A stretch of DNA of 64,000 nucleotides from Selenomonas timonae (GTDB lineage Bacteria; Bacillota; Negativicutes; Selenomonadales; Selenomonadaceae), in NCBI RefSeq assembly GCF_014250475.1, contig NZ_CP060204.1, positions 943,001 through 1,007,000 of the forward strand, in the 5' to 3' direction. Positions 26,849-34,582 of this stretch are shown here, one piece after another. Position 1 is the stretch's first letter. Every line of letters begins with the position of its first letter. Under the pieces are notes generated by a model. It did not search any database and was not told the DNA's origin. It saw only the letters and a list, made by a program, of their open reading frames with translations. The position numbers and the translations under genes are program-made.

Positions 26849-27787
26849 ATGGATATTGCAGCCGAAGTGCTGAAAGGGAACCGCCTCGCACTCTCGCGTG
26901 CCATTACGGCGATCGAGAATGAGCGTGCATCGGCGACCGACATCATGAAAGCGCTCTATCCGCATACGGGACATGCCTACGTTCTCGGCATTACCGGCCC
27001 TCCGGGTGCGGGCAAAAGCACCATGACGGACAAGATTGCCAAGGAATACCGCAAGCGCGGGAAAACCGTCGGCATCATCGCCGTCGACCCTACGAGCCCT
27101 TTTTCCGGCGGTGCGATCCTCGGCGATCGCATTCGTATGAATGACCTGACCCTCGACGAGGGCGTCTTTATCCGCAGCATGGGAACGCGTGGCAGCCTCG
27201 GCGGCCTCTCGCACAAGACTGCGGACGCAGTAAAGGTCATGGATGCGTTCGGCAAGGACATCATCTTTGTCGAGACCGTCGGCGTCGGGCAATCCGAGGT
27301 GGATATCGTGCGGGCGGCGGACACTACCATGGTTGTACTGATTCCGGGCATGGGCGACGACATCCAGGCAATCAAGGCGGGCATCCTTGAGATTGGCGAC
27401 GTGTTCGCGATCAACAAGTCCGATCTTGACGGCGCGGATAAGCTCGTCCGTGAGATCAATATGATGCTGGATCTGGACGATCATATGTCGGACTGGCGTC
27501 CGCCGATCCGTAAGGTCGTCGCGAATCGCGGCGAAGGGATCGCGGAGCTGGTTGACACCATCGAGGAACACCGTGCCCACATTGAAGGCAACGGTGTCCT
27601 CACAGAGCGGCGCACACGCCGCACACGCGATGAGATGCTGGATATCCTGCACGCAGGCGTCCGCCGTCACATCGAGCACCGCATTGTCGACACGGGAAGA
27701 CTCGACGACTATGTGGCGAAAATCAAGGCGCATGAGACCGACCCCTACACCGTGGTGGGCGATGTCATGGCCGAAATGTTATCTTAA
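26849..27787 (+). CDS. meaB: MeaB, methylmalonyl-CoA mutase-associated GTPase chaperone
   Basis: A 312-residue G3E-family GTPase (ArgK/MeaB) that loads and protects the mutase B12 cofactor. The Walker A motif is GPPGAGKST at residues 50-58. IIAVDPTSPFSGGAILGDRIRM, the switch FVETVGVGQSE and the NKSD base motif are all present. ATG 26849 is chosen because AAGGAGGT lies just upstream; upstream in-frame codons run into the hairpin. It sits between the mutase and the epimerase, as expected for the pathway. Confidence 0.95.
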   Translation: MDIAAEVLKGNRLALSRAITAIENERASATDIMKALYPHTGHAYVLGITGPPGAGKSTMTDKIAKEYRKRGKTVGIIAVDPTSPFSGGAILGDRIRMNDLTLDEGVFIRSMGTRGSLGGLSHKTADAVKVMDAFGKDIIFVETVGVGQSEVDIVRAADTTMVVLIPGMGDDIQAIKAGILEIGDVFAINKSDLDGADKLVREINMMLDLDDHMSDWRPPIRKVVANRGEGIAELVDTIEEHRAHIEGNGVLTERRTRRTRDEMLDILHAGVRRHIEHRIVDTGRLDDYVAKIKAHETDPYTVVGDVMAEMLS

Positions 27788-27791
27788 AAGT

Positions 27792-27811
27792 GGAAATTGA
27801 TAGCAATTTCC
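27792..27811 (+). other. Stem-loop between meaB and the epimerase gene
   Basis: GGAAATTG/CAATTTCC with a 4-nt loop ATAG, directly before the AAGGAGG ribosome-binding site. Confidence 0.6.
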
Positions 27812-27827
27812 CAAGGAGGAAGCACCT

Positions 27828-28244
27828 ATGTTCAAGGTTCTGGCAGTAGATCACATCGGCATTGCCGTGAAGGATCTCGAAGAGGGGAAGAATTTCTGGT
27901 CGGACGTGATCGGCATTCCCTGCACGGCTGAGGAGACGGTTGCCGAGCAGAAGGTTACGACGACCTTCCACCCGACCCCGAACAAGAGCGAGATCGAGCT
28001 GCTGATCGGCACGGCTGACGACAGCCCGATCACGAAATATATTGAGAAGAAGGGCGAGGGCATCCAGCACATCGCTCTGCGCGTTGACAACATCGAGAAC
28101 GCAATCGCCGACCTCATGGCGAAGGGCGTCAAGATGATCGACGAGAAGCCGCGTATCGGTGCGGGCGGCGCGAAGATCGCGTTCCTCCATCCGAAATCGA
28201 CGAAGGGCGTTCTCCTCGAGATTTGTGAGCACGAGGATCGCTGA
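27828..28244 (+). CDS. Methylmalonyl-CoA epimerase
   Basis: A 138-residue vicinal-oxygen-chelate enzyme that converts (R)- to (S)-methylmalonyl-CoA. Metal ligands are visible in VDHIGIAVKDLE (His9), IQHIALRVDNIE and the terminal GVLLEICEHE (Glu). The length is typical. It links the mutase to the decarboxylase encoded next. Confidence 0.95.
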   Translation: MFKVLAVDHIGIAVKDLEEGKNFWSDVIGIPCTAEETVAEQKVTTTFHPTPNKSEIELLIGTADDSPITKYIEKKGEGIQHIALRVDNIENAIADLMAKGVKMIDEKPRIGAGGAKIAFLHPKSTKGVLLEICEHEDR

Positions 28245-28269
28245 GCGAACTCTTCTTTAACACAAAGCC

Positions 28270-28296
28270 GCAGGGCGCTTCATTCCGGCGCCCTGC
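28270..28296 (+). other. Stem-loop between the epimerase gene and mmdA
   Basis: GCAGGGCGC/GCGCCCTGC, nine perfect pairs with a 9-nt loop. There is no U-tract. Confidence 0.6.
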
Positions 28297-28317
28297 AGGT
28301 AAATATACAGGAGGGAT

Positions 28318-29850
28318 ATGATGTCCACAGTCCAGGAAAAAATTGAGCTCATGCTTGAGAAGAAAGAACATCTCATGCAGGGCGGCGGTGCCAAGAGCAT
28401 CGAGAAGCAGCACAGCAAGGGCAAGCTCACCGCGCGTGAGCGCCTGAACCTGCTCTTCGATGAGGACACCTTCGTCGAGCTGGATATGTTCGTTCGCCAT
28501 CGCTGCACGAACTTCGGTCAGGACAAGAAGGAGCTGCCGGGCGAGGGCGTTGTGACGGGCTACGGCACGGTCAACGGTCGTCTTGTCTACGCATTCGCGC
28601 AGGACTTCACGGTCGAGGGCGGCTCGCTCGGTGAGAAGCATGCACACAAGATCTGGAAGGTCATGGATCTTGCGATGAAGATGGGCGCACCCTGCATCGG
28701 CATCAACGATTCGGGCGGCGCGCGTATCCAGGAGGCGGTCGACGCTCTCTCGGGCTACGGCGGCATCTTCTACCGCAACACGAAGTCCTCGGGTGTCATC
28801 CCGCAGATCTCCGTCATCATGGGACCCTGCGCTGGCGGCGCGGTCTACAGCCCGGCGCTCACGGACTTCATCTTCATGGTGAAGAACACGAGCCAGATGT
28901 TCATCACGGGTCCGGCCGTCATCAAGTCCGTTACGGCGGAGGAGGTTACGGCGGAGGAGCTCGGCGGTGCGATGACGCACAACAGCCGCTCCGGTGTTGC
29001 ACATTTTGCAGCGGAGAACGATGAGGACTGCATTGATCAGATCCGCTATCTGCTCTCCTTCCTCCCGAGCAACAACATGGAGGAAACACCGCGCGTGGAG
29101 ACGGGCGATGACCCGAACCGTCAGGACGAGAGCCTCAATACGCTCATCCCTGACAATCCGAATGCGCCGTACGACATGAAGGATGTCATCCGCAGCCTCG
29201 TCGACAACGGCGAGTTCTACGAGGTGCACCAGCATTTCGCGACAAATATCATCTGCTGCTTCGCACGCTTTGACGGCCGCACGGTTGGCATCATTGCGAA
29301 CGAGCCGAACGTCATGGCAGGCTGCCTTGATGTCGATGCGTCCAACAAGTCGGCGCGCTTCATCCGCTTCTGCGATGCGTTCAACATTCCGCTCGTCAAC
29401 CTCGTCGACGTGCCGGGCTTCCTGCCGGGTGTCGATCAGGAGTACAGCGGCATCATCCGCCACGGTGCAAAGATGCTGTATGCATACAGCGAGGCGACAG
29501 TGCCGAAGGTCACGGTCATCACGCGCAAGGCGTACGGCGGCTCCTACATCGCAATGTGCAACCGCGAGCTCGGCGCAGATCAGGTCATGGCATGGCCGAC
29601 GTCTGAGATCGCCGTCATGGGACCTGCGGGTGCTGCCAACATCATCTTCCGCAAGGATCCGGACAAGGATGCGCGCACGGCAGAGTACATCGAGGAGTTC
29701 GCGACCCCGTACAAGGCGGCAGAGCGCGGCTACATCGACATGGTTATCACGCCGAGCGAGACGCGCCCGTACATCATCACGGCGCTCAACGCACTCTCGA
29801 GCAAGCGTGAGGACAATCCCGCGAAGAAGCACGGGAACATTCCTCTCTAA
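28318..29850 (+). CDS. mmdA: Methylmalonyl-CoA decarboxylase alpha subunit (carboxyltransferase)
   Basis: A 510-residue biotin-dependent carboxyltransferase that moves CO2 from (S)-methylmalonyl-CoA to the biotin carrier, giving propionyl-CoA. It has the acyl-CoA carboxylase beta-family layout: GKLTARERLNLLFDEDTF, a first oxyanion loop at INDSGGARIQE, PCAGGAVYSPALTDF, VDVPGFLPGVDQEY and the second oxyanion region TRKAYGGSYIAM. Two consecutive ATGs (28318 and 28321) follow AGGAGGG. Propionyl-CoA carboxylase beta subunits look alike; the small subunits downstream favour the decarboxylase. Confidence 0.9.
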   Translation: MMSTVQEKIELMLEKKEHLMQGGGAKSIEKQHSKGKLTARERLNLLFDEDTFVELDMFVRHRCTNFGQDKKELPGEGVVTGYGTVNGRLVYAFAQDFTVEGGSLGEKHAHKIWKVMDLAMKMGAPCIGINDSGGARIQEAVDALSGYGGIFYRNTKSSGVIPQISVIMGPCAGGAVYSPALTDFIFMVKNTSQMFITGPAVIKSVTAEEVTAEELGGAMTHNSRSGVAHFAAENDEDCIDQIRYLLSFLPSNNMEETPRVETGDDPNRQDESLNTLIPDNPNAPYDMKDVIRSLVDNGEFYEVHQHFATNIICCFARFDGRTVGIIANEPNVMAGCLDVDASNKSARFIRFCDAFNIPLVNLVDVPGFLPGVDQEYSGIIRHGAKMLYAYSEATVPKVTVITRKAYGGSYIAMCNRELGADQVMAWPTSEIAVMGPAGAANIIFRKDPDKDARTAEYIEEFATPYKAAERGYIDMVITPSETRPYIITALNALSSKREDNPAKKHGNIPL

Positions 29851-29865
29851 AGCAGGAGGCAAAAT

Positions 29866-30003
29866 ATGGCTACAAATACCGTGGCGCCGGAGATCGTCGC
29901 CGCCATCACCGCTGCCGTTCAGTCGGCAATGGGGGGCAAGGTCGTCGCTGTGCGCATCAAGCCCGCAGAGGTCTGGACGCTTGCCAACCGTAGCAACCTT
30001 TGA
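29866..30003 (+). CDS. mmdE: Very small decarboxylase subunit, MmdE/delta-tail like (45 aa)
   Basis: A 45-residue ORF beginning MATNTVAPEIVAAITAAV and ending KPAEVWTLANRSNL. ATG 29866 follows AGCAGGAGG at an ideal spacing and starts 16 nt after the mmdA stop. The tail pattern W-x-x-A/G-(N/G)-R is the one that ends the delta subunit of Na+-pumping decarboxylases. In Veillonella, MmdE is a ~55-residue protein resembling that tail. Such subunits help hold the complex together. Its short length makes it easy to miss. The call rests on position, ribosome-binding site and the tail motif. Confidence 0.72.
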   Translation: MATNTVAPEIVAAITAAVQSAMGGKVVAVRIKPAEVWTLANRSNL

Positions 30004-30035
30004 GAATTCCTGCGCACGCAGGTAGTCTGTCGCCG

Positions 30036-30073
30036 AGAGGGGGCATAAGCGGATGTTGTCCGCGCTCCCCTTG
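30036..30073 (+). other. Nested stem-loop between the mmdE-like gene and mmdC
   Basis: An inner GCGGA/TCCGC hairpin lies inside an outer AGGGGGC / GCTCCCCT pairing. There is no U-tract. Confidence 0.45.
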
Positions 30074-30100
30074 GGAATATAAATGTTGGAGGAATAACAC

Positions 30101-30502
30101 ATGAAGAAGTTCAACATCACTGTCAACGGCACTGCTTACGAGGTTGAGGTCGAGGAGGTACGCGCAGGCGGCGCTGCTGCTCCTGCTGCTGCACCGCGCG
30201 CTGCGGCTCCCGCTCCCGCACCTGCTGCTGCACCGGCTCCGGCTGCTCCCGCAGCACCGGCAGCTCCCGCTGCTACGGCTGGAGCTGGCGAGCAGTCCGT
30301 GGACGCTCCGATGCCCGGCAAGATCATCGAGGTCAAGGTTTCGGTCGGTCAGGCTGTCAAGGCTGGCGACACGCTCCTCATCCTCGAGGCGATGAAGATG
30401 CAGAACGAGATCGCTGCGCCCGCTGATGGCACGGTCAAGGCGGTCAACGTCTCCGCAGGCCAGTCGGTCAAGGTGCGCGAGTCCATGGTCATCCTCGGCT
30501 AA
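30101..30502 (+). CDS. mmdC: Biotin carboxyl carrier subunit of methylmalonyl-CoA decarboxylase
   Basis: A 133-residue biotin carrier. Residues 1-20 form a short conserved N-terminal strand region, then comes a ~45-residue Ala/Pro linker, then the biotinyl domain. The biotinylated lysine is Lys99 in the EAMKM motif, with APMPGKIIEV before it and APADGTVK after. The Ala/Pro swinging linker is typical of MmdC and the oxaloacetate decarboxylase alpha tail. The gene closes the locus ahead of a terminator; a membrane beta subunit (MmdB) does not follow. Confidence 0.94.
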   Translation: MKKFNITVNGTAYEVEVEEVRAGGAAAPAAAPRAAAPAPAPAAAPAPAAPAAPAAPAATAGAGEQSVDAPMPGKIIEVKVSVGQAVKAGDTLLILEAMKMQNEIAAPADGTVKAVNVSAGQSVKVRESMVILG

Positions 30503-30529
30503 TCGCCGCATAGCGATAAAGCTCGATCG

Positions 30530-30555
30530 GGAGCCCCGCAAGGGGCTCCTTTTTG
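30530..30555 (+). terminator. Intrinsic terminator of the propionate operon
   Basis: GGAGCCCC/GGGGCTCC with a 3-4 nt loop, followed by TTTTTG. Confidence 0.92.
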
Positions 30556-30561
30556 TTATCC

Positions 30562-30590
30562 TTGTCAAGGAGAGGCGAAAATGATAAAAT
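30562..30590 (+). promoter_or_regulatory. Promoter for the LptF/LptG operon
   Basis: The -35 is TTGTCA, the spacer 17 nt and the -10 TAAAAT (30585-30590). It starts directly after the preceding terminator and 44 nt before the ATG. Confidence 0.7.
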
Positions 30591-30633
30591 AGAGCGATAC
30601 CACTCATGACAGAAACGATCAGAGGAGGGCTCT

Positions 30634-31734
30634 ATGCGCCTGAACATCCGAATCCTCGACAAATACATCTTTCGGGAGGTCTTTCAGTCCTTCCTCTTTG
30701 CAATCTGTGCGTTCTCAGCGGTCTTCATCGGCTCGGGCACGCTCTTTCGCATTGCGCAATACATTACGGACTACGGCGCATCACTGCCGTCGATCATCAA
30801 AATTTTCGTGTTCAGCCTGCCCGGGGTCGTCATGTGGACGTTCCCAATGTCGATGCTGCTTGCGAGCCTCCTGACGTTCGGGCGTCTCTCGTCCGCGAGC
30901 GAGATCACGGCGATGAAGTCCTGCGGCATCGGTTTCGGGCGGATTGCCGCGCCCGCGATCCTGCTCGGCTTTCTCGTGAGCGTCGGCGCGATCCTCTTCA
31001 ACGAGCACATTGTGCCGCGTGCGAACACGGCGTACCGCAACGTCATTTACTATGAGATTGAAGGCAATTCGGGCATGAAGTCGCAGGAGCATCTCATCAT
31101 CAAGGAGATCGAGGATGGCGCGATCCAGCGGCTCGTGTATGCGCGTTCCTACGATGCGGAGCAGCAGCGCCTCACGGGCGTGAGTCTGCAGGTGTTCGGC
31201 GCGGACGGCAAGGTCACGTACGTCGAGAATGCGGAGTACGCGGAGTGGACGGGTTCGGAGTGGATCATGCACAAGGGCGATGTCTATGAGATCGCGGACG
31301 AACATCTCGAGCGTCGCATGCGCTTTGAGACGCAGGTGCTGCCCATTCAGAAAGACCCGCGTCAAATCATAAGCGAACAGAAAAAACCAGAGGAGATGAC
31401 GATGCGTGAGCTGCGTGAGCAGATTGCACTCATGCAGACGCAGTATGTCAATACCTCGAAGCTCGAGACGGAGCTCTATCAGCGCGTCTCGATCCCGATG
31501 GCGAGCCTCATCTTCACGCTGATTGGCGTGCCGCTCGGCCTCCAGCCGACGCGCAACTCCTCGTCGGCGGGCTTTGCTATGAGCGTCATCATCATCTTTA
31601 TCTACTATGCACTCATGACGATGGGCAATGCATTTGCACGTGGTGAAGTACTGCCGGCGATGCTTGCCGTCTGGCTGCCGAATATCGTCGGCATCATCGC
31701 GGGGGCGGTTCTGCTGAAGCGTGCCTCACAGTAA
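30634..31734 (+). CDS. LptF/LptG family lipopolysaccharide-export permease
   Basis: A 366-residue inner-membrane permease of the Lpt system that, with LptB, extracts lipopolysaccharide for transport to the outer membrane. The N-terminal LDKYIFREVFQSFLFAICAF opening, three N-terminal helices, a periplasmic beta-jellyroll region (about 130-260) and three C-terminal helices with FTLIGVPLGLQP match YjgP/YjgQ proteins. A single copy is seen here; whether it pairs with itself or a partner elsewhere is unknown. It is strong evidence for a diderm envelope. Confidence 0.9.
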   Translation: MRLNIRILDKYIFREVFQSFLFAICAFSAVFIGSGTLFRIAQYITDYGASLPSIIKIFVFSLPGVVMWTFPMSMLLASLLTFGRLSSASEITAMKSCGIGFGRIAAPAILLGFLVSVGAILFNEHIVPRANTAYRNVIYYEIEGNSGMKSQEHLIIKEIEDGAIQRLVYARSYDAEQQRLTGVSLQVFGADGKVTYVENAEYAEWTGSEWIMHKGDVYEIADEHLERRMRFETQVLPIQKDPRQIISEQKKPEEMTMRELREQIALMQTQYVNTSKLETELYQRVSIPMASLIFTLIGVPLGLQPTRNSSSAGFAMSVIIIFIYYALMTMGNAFARGEVLPAMLAVWLPNIVGIIAGAVLLKRASQ

Positions 31735-31766
31735 AATTTGGAACACGATAGAAAGGGGTGACGCTC

Positions 31767-32942
31767 ATGTACGGTATCACGCTCATCCTCGTTCTCGCGG
31801 TTGTCGGCGGCGTCATCGCCTTCATTGGTGATCGCCTCGGGACGCGCATCGGAAAGAAGAAGCTATCTATTTTTGGGCTGCGCCCACGCCATACGGCAGT
31901 GATTGTGACGATTTTTACGGGGATCTGCATCACGACGGTGACGTTCGGCATTCTCGCGGCGGCGTCAGAGAATGTGCGCACGGCGCTCTTCGGCATGGAT
32001 CGGCTGAATGCGATGATTGCCGATACACGCGCGGCGCTTGACTTCACATCTGGGGAGCTGCAGCAGGCGCAGGAGGCGCAGGCAAAGGCAAGCAGCGATC
32101 TCAAGAAGTCCGAGGAGGAGATCGCGCGGCTTGAGGGTGAGCAGTCGGATCTGCGCGCGGAGTCGGATCGGCTGTCGGCAGGCAACCGCGCGCTCATGAT
32201 GGAGAAAGAGGGGCTCATTTCCATCAACGGGCGGCTCTCGGGCGAAAATGAAACGCTGCTCGCCGACATTCAGGCGCTTGGCGTGCGTGCAAATGAGCTG
32301 CGCGAGAACATCCTGAATCTGCGCGAGGGGAACATCACCTATCAGGCGGGTGAGATCATCGCGAGCGGCATCATTCCCGCAGGACTCAGCCACGATGAGG
32401 TTGAGCGCGGACTAGCGGGGATTGCGCAGCTCGGCACACGCAACATCTCCGCGCGCCTCGGGGAGAACCATACGGATCAGGACATCTGGATCTATGGGCC
32501 GGAGTACGATGCCGCCGTGAAAGCAATCGAGGCGAGTTCCGTCGATATGATCGTGCGCATCGTTGCGGCGGGGAATCTCGTGCGCGGGGATGAGATCCGC
32601 GCGTCCTTCGAGCTGTACCCGAACCGTGTCATCTATCACGACGGCGAGCTCATCATTGCCCGTGTCTATGCGCCCGAGGGCATGGGGGCGGCTGCGGAGC
32701 AGTCGGTCATGTCATTCCTGCGCGAGGTCAATGCTGCGGCATCGGCAAAGGGCATCCTGCCCGATCCGATTCGCGGAACGGTTGGCGTGATCGAAGGCGC
32801 GGAGTTCTACACTCTTGTGCAGGATCTCGCGGGGCAGTCGGGCGCGGTTGTCATCTCCGCCTATGCGGACGGCGATACGGACGCAATGGGGCCTCTGCGG
32901 CTGAAATTCAAGATTGAAAGTGAAAACGGGGGCGGCGCATGA
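31767..32942 (+). CDS. DUF3084 membrane-anchored coiled-coil protein
   Basis: A 391-residue protein. Two N-terminal hydrophobic segments (about residues 2-22 and 47-67) flank the basic motif GTRIGKKKLSIFGLRPRHTA, typical of DUF3084. A long coiled coil (about 75-180, rich in E/A/Q/L) follows, then a globular C-terminal domain. ATG 31767 is chosen because the GTG nine bases earlier overlaps the AAAGGGG ribosome-binding site. The function of the family is not established. Its place after LptF/G, and 4-nt overlap with the next gene, suggest an envelope role. Confidence 0.78.
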   Translation: MYGITLILVLAVVGGVIAFIGDRLGTRIGKKKLSIFGLRPRHTAVIVTIFTGICITTVTFGILAAASENVRTALFGMDRLNAMIADTRAALDFTSGELQQAQEAQAKASSDLKKSEEEIARLEGEQSDLRAESDRLSAGNRALMMEKEGLISINGRLSGENETLLADIQALGVRANELRENILNLREGNITYQAGEIIASGIIPAGLSHDEVERGLAGIAQLGTRNISARLGENHTDQDIWIYGPEYDAAVKAIEASSVDMIVRIVAAGNLVRGDEIRASFELYPNRVIYHDGELIIARVYAPEGMGAAAEQSVMSFLREVNAAASAKGILPDPIRGTVGVIEGAEFYTLVQDLAGQSGAVVISAYADGDTDAMGPLRLKFKIESENGGGA

Positions 32943-33337
32943 GCTGCCCCGTCCTTGCGATTGACCCCGGACGCGAGAAATGCGGCGTCGCCGTGCTTGC
33001 GGCAGATGGGCACATTCTTGTGCAGGAAATTGTGCAGACAGAGGCGCTGACGGATGTGGTCGGTGCACTTGCTGCGGCATATGAGCCGACCATTATCATG
33101 GGAAACGGGACGACGAGTGCAGAGGCGCGTACCCGTATAGAGGCATTGGGCGCCACGGTGACGCTGGTCGATGAGTACCGCACGACAGATGGGGCGAAGC
33201 AGCTCTATTGGGAGGTACACCCTCCGTGCGGATGGCGGCGGTTCGTGCCGCGCGGCATGCTCGTGCCGCCCGTGCCTGTAGATGATTTCGTCGCTGTGAT
33301 CCTCGCACGGCGGTTTTTGCAGATACAAATTGTTTGA
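32939..33337 (+). CDS. RNase H-fold (YqgF/RuvX-like) protein
   Basis: A 132-residue protein opening with VLAIDPGREKCGVAVL. This is the first strand of an RNase H-like fold, with an acidic residue where YqgF and Holliday resolvases keep theirs. GNGTTSAEARTRIEALG and VDEYRTTD supply further parts of the fold, and the near-terminal DDFVAVILA provides the last acidic pair. It overlaps the DUF3084 gene by 4 nt. It is shorter and more divergent than the usual housekeeping YqgF, so a true pre-16S nuclease role is doubtful. Confidence 0.6.
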   Translation: MSCPVLAIDPGREKCGVAVLAADGHILVQEIVQTEALTDVVGALAAAYEPTIIMGNGTTSAEARTRIEALGATVTLVDEYRTTDGAKQLYWEVHPPCGWRRFVPRGMLVPPVPVDDFVAVILARRFLQIQIV

Positions 33338-33366
33338 TTGACAGAGCACCTATCCTGCGGTAAGAT
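33338..33366 (+). promoter_or_regulatory. Promoter for the wecA/tagO-like gene
   Basis: A consensus -35 TTGACA (33338-33343), 17-nt spacer and -10 TAAGAT (33361-33366). The -35 begins immediately after the preceding stop codon. Confidence 0.78.
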
Positions 33367-33415
33367 TACTAGAAGTATGCTTGCAGAGAACCTCAATGAA
33401 GGAGAGCTATAATTC

Positions 33416-34462
33416 ATGCCCGATAATGTCTTAGCATTTATGATCGCGCTTGGCATGGCGCTCGTGCTCACCCCCGGCGTCATTGCCTTTGCGCGCCGCA
33501 CGGGGGCGCTCGACAAGCCCGACGCGCGCAAGGTGCACGCGCGCCCGATCCCGCGCATCGGCGGCATCGGGATCTACGCCGCATTCATGGTGTCGATCCT
33601 CGTACAGCTCATCTTTGTCGATCTTAGCCCTGAGTTCATGATGAGCCTCATTGGACTCATGGTCGGCGGCACGATCGTCGTCGCAATCGGCATCATCGAC
33701 GACTACTGCGACCTGCCGGCTAAGGTGAAGCTGCTCGGGCAGATCGTTGCCGCCGCTGTGCTTGTCATCGCGTTTGATGTGCGCATCGACTTTATCACCG
33801 ACCCACTTGGCGACTTTATCTATCTGGAATGGTTCGCAATTCCCGCGACAATTTTCTGGGTTGTTGGTCTGACGAATACCGTGAATCTGATCGACGGGCT
33901 GGACGGTCTTGCGGCAGGGGTCTCCTCGATTGCCGCGATTACAATTTTTCTTGTCGCAATGGAGGAGGGCATCCCCTTCGTCGCGATGATGACGGCGGCG
34001 CTCGCGGGCGCGGCGGTTGGCTTCCTCTATTACAACTTCAACCCCGCGCGCATCTTCATGGGCGACACGGGGAGCATGTTCCTCGGCTTCATGCTCGCGG
34101 GCATCTCCGTCGTCGGCGCAGTCAAGAGCGCTGCGACCATTGCGCTCATCGTTCCGATTCTCGCGCTCGGGCTGCCGATCCTCGACACGACGTTTGCCAT
34201 CGTGCGGCGCGCGCGCAATCATCGCCCGATCTTCAAGCCGGACAAGGGGCATCTTCACCATCGCCTCCTCGCGCACGGCTTCACGCAGAAACAGGCGGTG
34301 CTGCTCATGTACGTTGTGAGCGGCCTCTTTGGGCTGTGTGCGCTTGCCCTCACGGCAGTCAGCCCCCAGGCGGCAGCACTCATCATCCTGATTGTCGCGG
34401 CGGCGGTTTTTATCGGCGCGCGCAAGTTGGGCATTTTCCGCATGGATGTGCCGCAGAAATAG
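33416..34462 (+). CDS. Undecaprenyl-phosphate GlcNAc-1-phosphate transferase (WecA/TagO family)
   Basis: A 348-residue polytopic membrane enzyme that starts glycan assembly on undecaprenyl phosphate. Family motifs are RKVHARPIPRIGGIGIY, GIIDDYCDLPAKVKLLGQ (the DD catalytic pair), TNTVNLIDGLDGLAAG, NFNPARIFMGDTGSMFLGF and the cytoplasmic KPDKGHLHHRLL His motif. About ten membrane helices are visible. WecB follows, making a coherent surface-polysaccharide initiation pair. MraY is excluded by the HLHHRL form of the His motif. Confidence 0.94.
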   Translation: MPDNVLAFMIALGMALVLTPGVIAFARRTGALDKPDARKVHARPIPRIGGIGIYAAFMVSILVQLIFVDLSPEFMMSLIGLMVGGTIVVAIGIIDDYCDLPAKVKLLGQIVAAAVLVIAFDVRIDFITDPLGDFIYLEWFAIPATIFWVVGLTNTVNLIDGLDGLAAGVSSIAAITIFLVAMEEGIPFVAMMTAALAGAAVGFLYYNFNPARIFMGDTGSMFLGFMLAGISVVGAVKSAATIALIVPILALGLPILDTTFAIVRRARNHRPIFKPDKGHLHHRLLAHGFTQKQAVLLMYVVSGLFGLCALALTAVSPQAAALIILIVAAAVFIGARKLGIFRMDVPQK

Positions 34463-34582
34463 AACTGAAAAGAAACTTTTCCGAAGCGCACCCCCGCAAG
34501 GGACTTCAACCGCAGGATTCAAAATATTTGAGCTAGAAATATAAATTTGGGGATTCCATATCCAGAGAGGAGCAAAGGCAGA

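Noticed and set aside
32939-33337. Housekeeping YqgF (pre-16S rRNA nuclease)
   Set aside because: The opening motif fits the fold, but the protein is short and divergent and sits in an envelope operon, so only the fold is claimed.
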